Of a stretch of 32,400 nucleotides of DNA, positions 1 to 7,850 are shown piece by piece. The number at the start of each line of letters is the position of its first letter. The first letter of the stretch is position 1. The notes under the pieces were generated by a model. That model did not search any database, was not told the origin of the DNA, and saw only the letters and a program-made list of their open reading frames with translations. The DNA is from Candidatus Gerdarchaeota archaeon (GTDB lineage Archaea; Asgardarchaeota; Heimdallarchaeia; JABLTI01), in the NCBI GenBank assembly GCA_016840945.1, contig JAEORJ010000098.1, forward strand, positions 1-32,400, written 5' to 3'. Position numbers and translations under genes: made by a program.

Positions 1-1
1 A

Positions 2-1276
2 TTTGAAGGTGAAGTGGAATATGTAGTCGCTGGTGAAACGCTTCAAACCTATAAAGCGTTATCTCATCCTCGGGATATCCTTTATGGATTAAGTAGAAAT
101 ACTGCAATGTCGCCATTGCAATTAGCGACATTAGGTTTTAATAAAGCTGATGAACCCGTCTTTGTACCTACTGATGTTTGGACTGAAGAAGAATGGCCAA
201 GTGTGGGATTATATAATCTGGATGAAATGGATTCACCACCAATAACTGGGGGTGATGATTTAATGACAGTTTTTACTGACTTTACTCAAATCCTATACGA
301 TGAAGTTACCTATAATATTACTAAAGCAAGAGAGACATTCGGCTATATTAGAGCAAATTGTAGCTATCCAACCTCAGCTTTTAGTTCTGAATCAATGATG
401 ATTGATTTAGGTGATTTTGTTTACAAATGCATTGAAAATCAAGATAAAATGCACTTTGGGGATAACATTAATCTTTATGGAACTATGTTATTAAGCAGAT
501 TATCTCAAGGAGCAGGTAAAACAATAATAAACACTGCATATATTTCTGAATATGTTAATGAAAATTTCACTGGTTTTAGTATTTGTTTCCCTTATACTCA
601 AGATATGTATCAAGAATACCTATATGCAAATTTCTATGAAGATTTAGATGTTTCAGTTAATAGCTATTGGGATGAATTTATTTTTGCAATATATCCACCA
701 GATGAACCATTCTTTATTCCATGGAAATATCTTGATTTTTATGAAGTACATCTTGGTCCTATAGATCCTACAATACATTTAGACATTTATTGTCGAATTG
801 ACCCGTATGTTCAACCTTATCATATCGGTTATACTGGACCAATAAGTGATTATGGAATGGGAATAGATGCTGATATCGAGGGGATTGAATTTATAGATGA
901 TTTGTTAACAGGAGCATGTACTATTCGAATACCAACTAGTAATCTACCTATTATGAAGCAAGAAAATTCTCATTTATTTGAAATCGTTATTAATGCAACA
1001 AATGCTGCAAGTGCAACAATGGATGCAGATTTAACTGTAAACCATATAGTTGATAATGAAATAATTTGGACAGCTAATGAAGTAGTAGATATAGAAGTAG
1101 GTCAAGCAATAGGTACAAATATAACTACTGATGATGATTGGACAGAGTTCATTGAACTAACTCCTCCCTTAGAAACCAAACGATTTGGTCCAGAAATAAC
1201 AGCTAAAAGTGTCATGATATTAGTAGTTATTCCACTAATCATATTAACAATTTACAGAAAAAAGAAACAAAAATGA
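2..1276 (+). CDS. Clostripain-like (C11) cysteine protease, 3' part, membrane anchored
   Basis: The reading frame is open to the window edge, so the gene is 5'-truncated here; the GTG at 14 is probably internal. The visible start resembles the segment just after the catalytic Cys in C11 peptidases (adjacent 'YVVAGE' strand, then 'MSPLQLA'). About 200 residues on, GFSICFPYTQD followed by YWDEFIFAIY matches the conserved end of the C11 catalytic domain. The catalytic His and Cys would lie upstream of the window and cannot be checked. A further ectodomain of about 170 residues follows, and the protein ends in one membrane helix (about residues 396-414 counted from the GTG) with the basic tail RKKKQK. 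It is therefore a surface protease with its catalytic part outside the membrane. Family assignment is from recalled motifs; the substrate is unknown. Confidence 0.7.
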   Translation, partial: FEGEVEYVVAGETLQTYKALSHPRDILYGLSRNTAMSPLQLATLGFNKADEPVFVPTDVWTEEEWPSVGLYNLDEMDSPPITGGDDLMTVFTDFTQILYDEVTYNITKARETFGYIRANCSYPTSAFSSESMMIDLGDFVYKCIENQDKMHFGDNINLYGTMLLSRLSQGAGKTIINTAYISEYVNENFTGFSICFPYTQDMYQEYLYANFYEDLDVSVNSYWDEFIFAIYPPDEPFFIPWKYLDFYEVHLGPIDPTIHLDIYCRIDPYVQPYHIGYTGPISDYGMGIDADIEGIEFIDDLLTGACTIRIPTSNLPIMKQENSHLFEIVINATNAASATMDADLTVNHIVDNEIIWTANEVVDIEVGQAIGTNITTDDDWTEFIELTPPLETKRFGPEITAKSVMILVVIPLIILTIYRKKKQK

Positions 1277-1312
1277 AAGTGAATTTAAAACTTTCACTTT
1301 CTAATTATTTTT
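1275..1312 (+). terminator. Hairpin terminator after the C11 protease gene
   Basis: A perfect 9-bp stem, GAAAGTGAA (1275-1283) with TTCACTTTC (1293-1301), has a 9-nt loop and is followed by a T-rich stretch ending at 1312. It lies between convergent genes: the minus-strand gene ends at 1311, so it may also act on that transcript. The stop codon of the plus-strand gene is at the base of the stem. Confidence 0.7.
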
Positions 1313-2279
1313 AAAAGAAATCATCAAAAGTCCAATAATGTTCTTCTTCTTCGATTATAATATCTTCAAATATTTTTCTAGTTACTGTATCACCAATCTT
1401 CAAAGCTTCAGCAATAATTTGACGATAGAGAACAATTGCTTCATCTTCAGCTTGATGGTCATAAATCAAGAAATCATCTACCGTATCACCAATTTTTGGT
1501 AAAGGATCAGGATTGTAAACACATTCACCTTCTAAAAGATAGATTCTCTCTGATATTTTCTCAAGATGATCCATTTCTTGTCTAAAGATCTTTTCAAGTA
1601 TTTCACTAACAACTTTTGCCTTATTATTATCAGTTATAGTTTCTAATGCTGTGTCCTTCTTTCTTAAAGTTAGCAAACCTGCTTTTTCATGTTGATTAGT
1701 ATATTGAATAATAGCTGAAATCTCAGAAGCAACTGCTTTATTTAATAAAGCAAAATACTTGTCAGAGAAGACCTTTCTGAATTCTGTTGGTAATGGTTCC
1801 GGTCCATTAGGTTCAGAGTCATCCAAGTTTAAATATTCCTCAAATCTGAAGTAATGTCTTTCTTCATCACTGTAGATTTTTTCAAAAATTTGAACTGTTT
1901 CCCAATCTCCTTCTTTCATTGCTAGATCAATAATTTTCCTATATAGCTCTAATGCTTCAATTTCAGCTTTGTGGCCTAATGTGGCAAACTCCTTTAAAGT
2001 ATTACCAATTGTAGGTTTTGCTGCTTTTGTAGTTGCTGAACCTCCAAGATAATATATTCTTTCCATAATTGTACCAGCGTGCTTCATTTCCTCAATGGCA
2101 AATTTTTTGAGCTCTTCACCTATAGCATCATAAGTGGTTTTATCTAACAAAGTATTTTCTGGTTTGATATGTCTCAGTATTTTTTCCATTTTAGAATGTT
2201 GGAGAATATATTGTATTGATACTTGTAATTCTCTAGCAACAGCATCATTTAACAAATCCATTAATTGTTTTGATACCAT
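1311..2279 (-). CDS. Tandem (two-domain) bacterioferritin-like protein
   Basis: The product has two consecutive four-helix ferritin-like domains of about 160 residues in one chain of 322 residues; ordinary bacterioferritin has one. Domain 1 carries E17, E64-MK-H67, E108 and E139-ER-H142. Domain 2 carries E186, E235-MD-H238, E278/E280 and E311-EE-H314. Both diiron ferroxidase sites therefore look complete. Each domain also has the Met within E-M-x-H (M65, M236) that in bacterioferritin ligates haem at the dimer interface, and the RIY(Y/L)L(G/E)G turn after it. Expected role: cytoplasmic iron oxidation and storage or oxidative-stress protection. The ATG at 2279 is preferred over the in-frame TTG at 2294 because GAGG lies 9 nt before it. 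A diverged rubrerythrin-like role is possible. Confidence 0.8.
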   Translation of the reverse strand: MVSKQLMDLLNDAVARELQVSIQYILQHSKMEKILRHIKPENTLLDKTTYDAIGEELKKFAIEEMKHAGTIMERIYYLGGSATTKAAKPTIGNTLKEFATLGHKAEIEALELYRKIIDLAMKEGDWETVQIFEKIYSDEERHYFRFEEYLNLDDSEPNGPEPLPTEFRKVFSDKYFALLNKAVASEISAIIQYTNQHEKAGLLTLRKKDTALETITDNNKAKVVSEILEKIFRQEMDHLEKISERIYLLEGECVYNPDPLPKIGDTVDDFLIYDHQAEDEAIVLYRQIIAEALKIGDTVTRKIFEDIIIEEEEHYWTFDDFF

Positions 2280-2288
2280 TATTTTCAT

Positions 2289-2331
2289 CCTCAATTTTTT
2301 TTAATTTAACAATAGTATTCTTACTTAAATT
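2289..2331 (-). promoter_or_regulatory. Promoter and ribosome binding site of the bacterioferritin fusion
   Basis: On the minus strand AATTTAAGT (2331-2323) is a TATA-like box. Transcription would start near 2302, leaving a leader of about 22 nt that contains the GAGG (2292-2289) placed 9 nt before the ATG at 2279. This supports a separate transcript from the DUF2721-like gene upstream. Inference from spacing only. Confidence 0.4.
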
Positions 2332-2355
2332 ACTTTTGACGCTTTGAGAGAAAGC

Positions 2356-2817
2356 TTACAATCCGAATCTGATACCTTCATCATCATTTTTTATTTCATA
2401 ATTTAGAGTTCGTACACTATGAACCATTGAAGTTATGATTAAGCTAATTGATACAACAAGAGATAATATTGCTAATGCAAATGAGATTAAAATTGGGATA
2501 TCTAATAACCAGTTGCTAATGCCTTTGATCATAATAAGTAATGATGTTAGAGCTATAAATAATATAGAAATAAAAGCCCCTAACATTGAGTTTTTGATCA
2601 TTTTAGCTTCCTTTTCATAAGCATAAAGCATTTTATCAGCTTTTTGTGCTTTATCCTTTTCTCCTTGTTGTTCATAAACGATTTTCTGTTTTTGGTAAGT
2701 GTATACTGCATCTTTTATTCTAGCATATCGATTTTGAAATGTAAGTGTAAGTAAACCAATTGCTGAAATAAAGATAATTGGTACAGTTGTTTGTGAGATT
2801 ATTTGAATTACGTCCAT
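2356..2817 (-). CDS. DUF2721-like small membrane protein
   Basis: A 153-residue protein with an N-terminal membrane helix (about residues 8-26, ending in GLLTLTFQNRYARIKDA), a charged helical cytoplasmic stretch of about 45 residues rich in Lys, Glu and Gln, and two closely spaced C-terminal membrane helices (about 80-97 and 105-133). The GLLxLTxxNRxxRI pattern and length fit the DUF2721 family, whose function is not known to me. A TATA-like TTTAAA (2841-2846 on the other strand) sits about 26 nt before the ATG, so the mRNA is probably leaderless. It precedes the bacterioferritin gene by 76 nt on the same strand, but that gene seems to have its own promoter. Confidence 0.65.
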   Translation of the reverse strand: MDVIQIISQTTVPIIFISAIGLLTLTFQNRYARIKDAVYTYQKQKIVYEQQGEKDKAQKADKMLYAYEKEAKMIKNSMLGAFISILFIALTSLLIMIKGISNWLLDIPILISFALAILSLVVSISLIITSMVHSVRTLNYEIKNDDEGIRFGL

Positions 2818-2840
2818 AGCTAAAAAATTAGCAATTAAGT

Positions 2841-2846
2841 TTTAAA
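2841..2846 (-). promoter_or_regulatory. TATA-like box of the DUF2721-like gene
   Basis: TTTAAA centred about 26 nt before the ATG at 2817 with no Shine-Dalgarno sequence between them. This is the spacing of an archaeal leaderless promoter. Confidence 0.4.
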
Positions 2847-2897
2847 CTTTACTTGATTTGGTAAAATTACTCGAGATAAAATCTGAAATTATTTAAT

Positions 2898-2944
2898 TAA
2901 AATAAAAAAAATTTATAGAAAGTGAAAATAAAATAATCACTTTC
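2898..2944 (-). terminator. Terminator of the tldD-tldE operon
   Basis: Read on the minus strand, GAAAGTGA (2944-2937) pairs with TCACTTTC (2925-2918) across a 12-nt loop. It is followed by a long T-rich tract down to about 2898, including eight consecutive T. The tldE stop codon lies inside the stem. The same GAAAGTGA arm occurs in the terminator at 1275-1301. Confidence 0.75.
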
Positions 2945-4280
2945 CACCAGAAAATCTAGTTGAATCAATAAGAACCATAGGTGCTTTCATACCTGCTTCA
3001 ACTAGAAGATCTTTACCAATAAGTTTGATATTTTTCATAATATCATAGACTGTGGTTCCAAGCATGGTGTTTTTCACAGGATATTTAATTTCACCTTTTT
3101 CAACCCAAAAACCTGCATCGACTTGTTGACTAATATTAGTTCCTGCCATAGCAAATATTGGATTCTCTAAATAAAATCCAGTACCCAATTCAGCAAAAAG
3201 CTCATCCTTTGATGCTTTGCCAGGGTTTATCTGAATTACAGAGGTATTAGGGTGAGGTACTCCTGCAAAACCTTGTTTTGAAGCACTGCCTGTATTAGGT
3301 ATTCCTAATTTGTTTGAAGTGTATACATCACTTATATAAGATAATAATGTTCCATTTTCAACAATAACTGTGGTTTGAGTTGGTGTGCCTTCATCATCAA
3401 AATTCCTACTACCAAAACCACCTTTCTCTAATGGGTTATCTATTACTGTTAATTCAGGACTAGCTATCTCTGAACCTAAACGATCATTAAAGAAAGCAGT
3501 TCCTTGAATGATATTATAAGCTGATACACCTTGGGATATAATACCATTGATAGTTTGGCGAGTAGCTCGTTGATCAATGATAAATGGGTAATCACCAGAA
3601 TCTATTTTTTGACCACCTAGCATTTTCAATGACTTTTCAGCTGCAGTTTTTCCAACCTTTTCCGCATCAAATTCAGCTAGAGAACGACAGAAAGCATAAT
3701 CAAATCCTACACCAATATCATCATCTTTGGTGATTTTGTTATTAAGATAGAATTGTAATGCTGTGTTATCACTAGAGACATTTATACCATTTGAGTTAGC
3801 AATTATTTGCGTAGCAATGGTTAAATTAATCGTTCCGCCAATATTGAATTCCTCATTTATAGCCAAGCCGGCATTTAATCCTGTAATAGCATGTTCAACT
3901 AGTTCTGAACTTTCCATAGAAGCTAATTTTTTGTCAAATAATCCTTCAACTTTAGGATATTTATCAGGAGGTTGTGCAAAACCAACATTATCTTCGTTCG
4001 GATAACTTGCCTTTGCTAATGACACAGCATCATTTACCATCGCTTCAATAATTATCGGATCAAATTTTGTAGAAGAAGCAAGACCGATTGCTTTGTTAAC
4101 AAGCACTCGCATACCAATACCTGTAGAACTTCGGTTGTTTGCTTTTACAATACTTGATTCTTCAAGATTAACACTTAATTGGTTCCCATGAATAAGACAG
4201 ACTTCAACATCGTCTGCCCCGAGTTTTGTAGCCATCTTAACAGCTTTTTCAGCAATTTCTAAAATTGTATCTTTTGTCAT
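2937..4280 (-). CDS. tldE: TldE/PmbA-type subunit of the TldD-TldE metalloprotease
   Basis: A 447-residue TldD/PmbA family protein. It lacks the HExxxH metal motif, as expected for the TldE (PmbA) partner, which shapes the peptide tunnel of the TldD-TldE heterodimer while TldD supplies the metal. Supporting segments are the N-terminal IAEKAVKMATKLGADDVEV, the central NDRLGSEIASPELTVIDNP region, and the C-terminal part with AGFWVEKGEIKYPV and the glycine-rich end. The frame opens further upstream into tldD, but the ATG at 4280 is chosen because GGAGG lies 7 nt before it and the start falls 11 nt after the tldD stop. The pair is translationally linked. Known TldDE complexes degrade unfolded peptides and mature ribosomal peptide products; the substrate here is unknown. 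Confidence 0.9.
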   Translation of the reverse strand: MTKDTILEIAEKAVKMATKLGADDVEVCLIHGNQLSVNLEESSIVKANNRSSTGIGMRVLVNKAIGLASSTKFDPIIIEAMVNDAVSLAKASYPNEDNVGFAQPPDKYPKVEGLFDKKLASMESSELVEHAITGLNAGLAINEEFNIGGTINLTIATQIIANSNGINVSSDNTALQFYLNNKITKDDDIGVGFDYAFCRSLAEFDAEKVGKTAAEKSLKMLGGQKIDSGDYPFIIDQRATRQTINGIISQGVSAYNIIQGTAFFNDRLGSEIASPELTVIDNPLEKGGFGSRNFDDEGTPTQTTVIVENGTLLSYISDVYTSNKLGIPNTGSASKQGFAGVPHPNTSVIQINPGKASKDELFAELGTGFYLENPIFAMAGTNISQQVDAGFWVEKGEIKYPVKNTMLGTTVYDIMKNIKLIGKDLLVEAGMKAPMVLIDSTRFSGGK

Positions 4281-4291
4281 TTCAATTCCTC

Positions 4292-5683
4292 CTATCGGCC
4301 ACCAACCACTAAATCTTTGACTGCCATTGATGGGCCGCCACCTGTAACAGGAACCCATTGTCCGCCTTTGCCACAAGTTCCATTAAAAGCTGGGTATTCA
4401 TCATTACCAACACCAATGGTGTTTGTTAAAACTTCCATAATTAACCCTGACATTGAAACATTTTGTGTTAATGCTTCTTTTTTACCATTCTTTATGATGT
4501 ATCCATTTTGAGCTGAGAACATGAATTGTCCTCTTGCAGGATTTACATATCCTCCATATGAATGCTCTAGAAACATACCTTCACCAATTATTTCAAATAA
4601 TTCTTCTAATGATTTGTCACCATTTTCAACGTAAGTATTACCCATACGTGCTAATGGTGGTGAGCGAAAGTCCATAGCTCTTCCAGCACCATTTGGTTCT
4701 AAACCAAGTATTGTTGCTGTTTCTAAAGTATGGAAAAATTCAGTTAGTACTCCATTTGTAACTAACTTTCTTGGACGAGTTTTTGTCCCTTCGGAATCAT
4801 AAACAAAAGAACCTCGTAATCCTTCTTTAGTTGGATCATCAGTAACGCTAATCTCCTCAACACCAACTTGTTTGTTTAATTTGTCATGAAGAATAGATGA
4901 TTTAGTAATAATACCGTCAGCTTCGCATGCGTGACCAAAAGCTTCGTGTATGAATACTCCAACTAAACTGGGATCCATAACTAGATTCATCTTGCCACTT
5001 AATGGATTTTCAGCTGATAAAAGTTCAATTGCTTTTTTACCCACTTCAATACCTTGCTCTATAACATTGTAATCAAGAATTTCTTTGATTCCTTTAGATG
5101 AAGCTATATCATCAGAAACTCTCTGTTGAAGGTTACCTTCTCGACTAACAGCTCCAGCCATCAATCGGAAAACACCGCTTTCTGTTAGAACATCTGTGCC
5201 ATTAGTATTAACAATCGTTTCTGAATTGATTGTTTCTCCATAACGGCTATTAGAATTAGCTATTCGTTTATCTACTTCCCTAATGCTTTTCTCAAAATCT
5301 TGTGTTAACTTAAGTTTTTCTTCAATTGAGATGTCTTTTGGATTAATATCCATATCAAGTTTTGCAACTCCTTGAGTAGCAAAATTCTCATCAACCTTAC
5401 GTGGGACTTTAACTTTTGCTGAAGCAACTTTAGCCATACTTACAGCTGACTTCAAAATTTCTTCAAGGGATGTTTTTGATATTTCTGCAGTAGTGCAAAA
5501 TCCCCACGCTCCACCTACTAAAGCCCGTGCTGATGCGCCACCCATTCGAGTTGAAGTTGTTTCTTGAGTGATGCCATTTTGAATATGCAAAAACAAAGTT
5601 TCAGATTCATGAAATCTTATATCTGCAAACCCGCCCGGACCTAGATCAATTTTATCCAGTAATTTTTGGGCATGTTCTTTCAT
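4292..5683 (-). CDS. tldD: TldD metalloprotease catalytic subunit
   Basis: The zinc motif HEAFGH (a HExxxH, at about residues 246-251 counted from the chosen ATG) is followed by ACEADG, close to the canonical HEAVGHGLEGD. The C-terminal third-ligand region GTCGKGGQWVPVTGGGPSM carries the expected Cys. Length (463 residues) fits the family. The product cleaves unfolded peptides in the cytosol in a heterodimer with TldE, encoded 11 nt downstream. The ATG at 5683 is preferred over the in-frame TTG at 5695; neither has a clear Shine-Dalgarno sequence. The gene is divergent from the ABC operon across 315 nt. No residues essential to the family appear to be missing. Confidence 0.92.
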   Translation of the reverse strand: MKEHAQKLLDKIDLGPGGFADIRFHESETLFLHIQNGITQETTSTRMGGASARALVGGAWGFCTTAEISKTSLEEILKSAVSMAKVASAKVKVPRKVDENFATQGVAKLDMDINPKDISIEEKLKLTQDFEKSIREVDKRIANSNSRYGETINSETIVNTNGTDVLTESGVFRLMAGAVSREGNLQQRVSDDIASSKGIKEILDYNVIEQGIEVGKKAIELLSAENPLSGKMNLVMDPSLVGVFIHEAFGHACEADGIITKSSILHDKLNKQVGVEEISVTDDPTKEGLRGSFVYDSEGTKTRPRKLVTNGVLTEFFHTLETATILGLEPNGAGRAMDFRSPPLARMGNTYVENGDKSLEELFEIIGEGMFLEHSYGGYVNPARGQFMFSAQNGYIIKNGKKEALTQNVSMSGLIMEVLTNTIGVGNDEYPAFNGTCGKGGQWVPVTGGGPSMAVKDLVVGGR

Positions 5684-5998
5684 AATGAAAACCAATAGGG
5701 GAAATGTGTTAAAAAATCATTCTACTAATATTCTTTTATTTCAAAAATCGACATTTATGCTATTTTTACTCCAAAATAAACTTCTAGAATTAAAAGCAAC
5801 TACATGCAACAAACAAACTGGTAGTAGCTATATGTGACTTCACAGATTGAGTCCTCATTTCGAGGGTTCGAATAGTGAATCGCGTTTAAATATTAACTTC
5901 TAATATGTCAATCATAGCGAAATTTGGTCACAAAATACCACTTTAACTAAATTAAGTGACCAATTATTATAACATTATAGATAAAATGAGGATTACAA
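5684..5998. other. Divergent intergenic region between tldD and the ABC operon
   Basis: 315 nt with no credible gene. The right side holds the ABC operon promoter with an 8-bp inverted repeat (entered separately). Around 5841-5885 lies a GTCC/CCTC-rich stretch with a tRNA T-loop-like GGTTCGAAT (5865-5873) and short hairpin potential, but it cannot be folded into a tRNA. Nothing else recognised. Confidence 0.5.
5924..5991 (+). promoter_or_regulatory. ABC operon promoter with inverted-repeat operator candidate
   Basis: TTGGTCAC (5924-5931) and GTGACCAA (5956-5963) form a perfect inverted repeat with 24 nt between arms; arm centres are 32 bp apart, about three helical turns. The right arm touches a TATA-like TTATTATAAC (5964-5973) some 30 nt before the start at 5999. 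GAGG (5988-5991) lies 7 nt before that ATG. The repeat is well placed to bind a dimeric regulator that controls the exporter. Function is inference. Confidence 0.5.
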
Positions 5999-6964
5999 AT
6001 GTTTGCACTACAGGCTGAAAAAGTCGTAAAGATCTATAAAAATAGAAAGAAGACCACTAAAGCATTAGATGGTTTGGATTTAGAAGTTAAAGAAGGTGAA
6101 ATATTCGGAATCCTTGGTCCTAATGGTGCCGGGAAAACAACCTTGATCAAAATTTGTTCTACTTTACTTGGTAAAACTGATGGTAAAGTTACTGTGCTAG
6201 GTATGGATATTGACAAAGAAGAAAAAAATGTTCGCAAACGGATTGGGTATATTGGCCAAGATTCAGAACGGTCTACTTATGCCAGATTAACAGGGAAGGA
6301 AAATCTCGAGTTTTTTGGTACCTTGTACAATATGACAAAGGAAGAGATTTTTGAGCGCATTGAAGAATTCAAAAAAACTTATGAAAATGACGAAATATTT
6401 GATAAAGAAGTTATGCGATTATCAGGTGGACAAAAGCAAGCAATTGTAGTTATGCGAGGTTTCTTACATAATCCTGATTTAGTTTTCGCAGATGAGATAA
6501 GCAAAGGGTTAGATCCTTTAGCAGCAAAGAAAATTCGTAATTTTGTCAAAGATTATGCAAAAGAAAAAGGAAAGACAGTAATCATTACTTCTCAAATAAT
6601 GTCCGAAATTGAAGAATTGTGTGATAGGGTGGCAATAATCTATGAAGGAAAAGTTGTTGCTATTGATACTCCACAAAAATTGATGGATGATGTTGAATTA
6701 CAATTATTAGAATTAAGAATGAGATCAACAGAACACGCAACTGTCGAATTCATTCAAGAATTAGCTTTGATTGAAACTGTACTGAAAGTTGAGCAAGAAA
6801 ATGGTTATCTAAGATTGCCAGTTAAAGATAGTTCTAAAGCATTTGAATCAGTAATGGTTGTATGTCAAAAATATAACCTCAATCCAGTAATCTCTTATCG
6901 TACTGGAACTTTAGAAGATGTCTTTATCAAATATTGTGATAAAAAAGTCGATTTGGAGGTTTAG
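5999..6964 (+). CDS. ABC-2 type transporter ATPase (DrrA/CcmA-like)
   Basis: A 321-residue ABC ATPase: Walker A GPNGAGKTT (40-48), Q-loop Gln87, signature LSGGQ (141-145), Walker B LVFADE (161-166) with catalytic Glu166, and D-loop GLDP. The switch position that is usually His is Gln199 (TSQIM), a variant I associate with DrrA-type exporters. A C-terminal regulatory extension of about 90 residues follows the nucleotide-binding fold. It should energise export through the two downstream permeases, whose genes start 2 nt and about 890 nt after it. The first gene of a three-gene operon, with GAGG 7 nt before its ATG. The substrate is not predictable; drugs, lipids or polysaccharides are all carried by relatives. 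Confidence 0.93.
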   Translation: MFALQAEKVVKIYKNRKKTTKALDGLDLEVKEGEIFGILGPNGAGKTTLIKICSTLLGKTDGKVTVLGMDIDKEEKNVRKRIGYIGQDSERSTYARLTGKENLEFFGTLYNMTKEEIFERIEEFKKTYENDEIFDKEVMRLSGGQKQAIVVMRGFLHNPDLVFADEISKGLDPLAAKKIRNFVKDYAKEKGKTVIITSQIMSEIEELCDRVAIIYEGKVVAIDTPQKLMDDVELQLLELRMRSTEHATVEFIQELALIETVLKVEQENGYLRLPVKDSSKAFESVMVVCQKYNLNPVISYRTGTLEDVFIKYCDKKVDLEV

Positions 6965-6966
6965 GA

Positions 6967-7839
6967 ATGTCCATACAAACTGCTCGAGCAACTTTTAATT
7001 TTAATATGAGAGTTGTTGGTAAAGGTATCTGGCGCGATTTAGTTAATATTAATCGATATAAACTACGATTAATTGGTTGGTTAATCAATATGACAATCGG
7101 CCTTGGAGCAGCGTATATTTTCGGTGTAATAATGAATTTCAATGATATTACAACAGCTCAAACAGGAATTATGTATAATCAGGTTTTTGTTTTTTTTGCT
7201 GGTGGAATAGCACTAAGCACATTTAGTGACACAGCTACATGGGCTCCTATGGGGCGAGTACAACAAGATATCCATTACGGTACCTTAGAAGCGGTATTTG
7301 TCACACCCACAAGTAGGTTTGCTTATTTAATCTCACCAATATTCTCAGATGCAATATTAAATCTATTATTTTTTATCCCAGCATATATTATAATTATGGG
7401 GGTTCATGGTGCACTTACAAATCCATATATCATCGGAACAACACTATTAATTGTTTTGCTAACCATCATTAGCATGATTGCTTTTGGACTCTTTTTCGCA
7501 ATGATAGCAATATTACTTAGACAAGCAACTCAATTAGCAAGCTTTTTGGGTCAAATTTTTCAATTTCTTTGTGGAGCTTATGTACCAGTTCAAGCTTTCA
7601 TAGGTATGAATAAAATAGGTGGATCTATTCTCCGATATTTTGCTCAAATATTTCCCTATACCTACTGTTATGATCTTTTTAGGTATTTTACATTTGGTTC
7701 AGAGTATGTAACATTAATGCCTATCTGGGCAGAAATTGTGTTGCTATTTGCTTCATCAATATTTTTCATAACATTAGCTATTTTTCTTCTAAAGAGAGTA
7801 GAGAAAAGAGCAAAGAAAATTGGCTTATCAATATTATAA
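6967..7839 (+). CDS. ABC-2 type permease subunit 1
   Basis: A 290-residue integral membrane protein with about six helices and the ABC-2 permease layout: a cytoplasmic N-terminal stretch (FKGIWRD-like motif near residue 20), helices at about 37-58 and 68-90, a conserved loop RVQQDIHYGTLEAVFVTP, then four more helices and a basic end RVEKRAKKIGLSIL. GGAGG overlaps the end of the ATPase gene and lies 7 nt before this ATG, so translation is coupled. It is clearly paralogous to the next gene, and the two permeases likely form a heterodimer with a dimer of the ATPase. Confidence 0.9.
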   Translation: MSIQTARATFNFNMRVVGKGIWRDLVNINRYKLRLIGWLINMTIGLGAAYIFGVIMNFNDITTAQTGIMYNQVFVFFAGGIALSTFSDTATWAPMGRVQQDIHYGTLEAVFVTPTSRFAYLISPIFSDAILNLLFFIPAYIIIMGVHGALTNPYIIGTTLLIVLLTIISMIAFGLFFAMIAILLRQATQLASFLGQIFQFLCGAYVPVQAFIGMNKIGGSILRYFAQIFPYTYCYDLFRYFTFGSEYVTLMPIWAEIVLLFASSIFFITLAIFLLKRVEKRAKKIGLSIL

Positions 7840-7850
7840 GGTGATAAATA

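Noticed and set aside
4281..4376. N-terminal extension of TldE upstream of the ATG at 4280
   Set aside because: It overlaps the tldD coding end, its translation (Trp/Arg-rich) is unlike any TldE, and the GGAGG site points to the ATG at 4280.
5841..5885. Possible tRNA on the plus strand
   Set aside because: Only the T-loop-like bases are present; the T stem, acceptor stem and anticodon arm cannot be paired.
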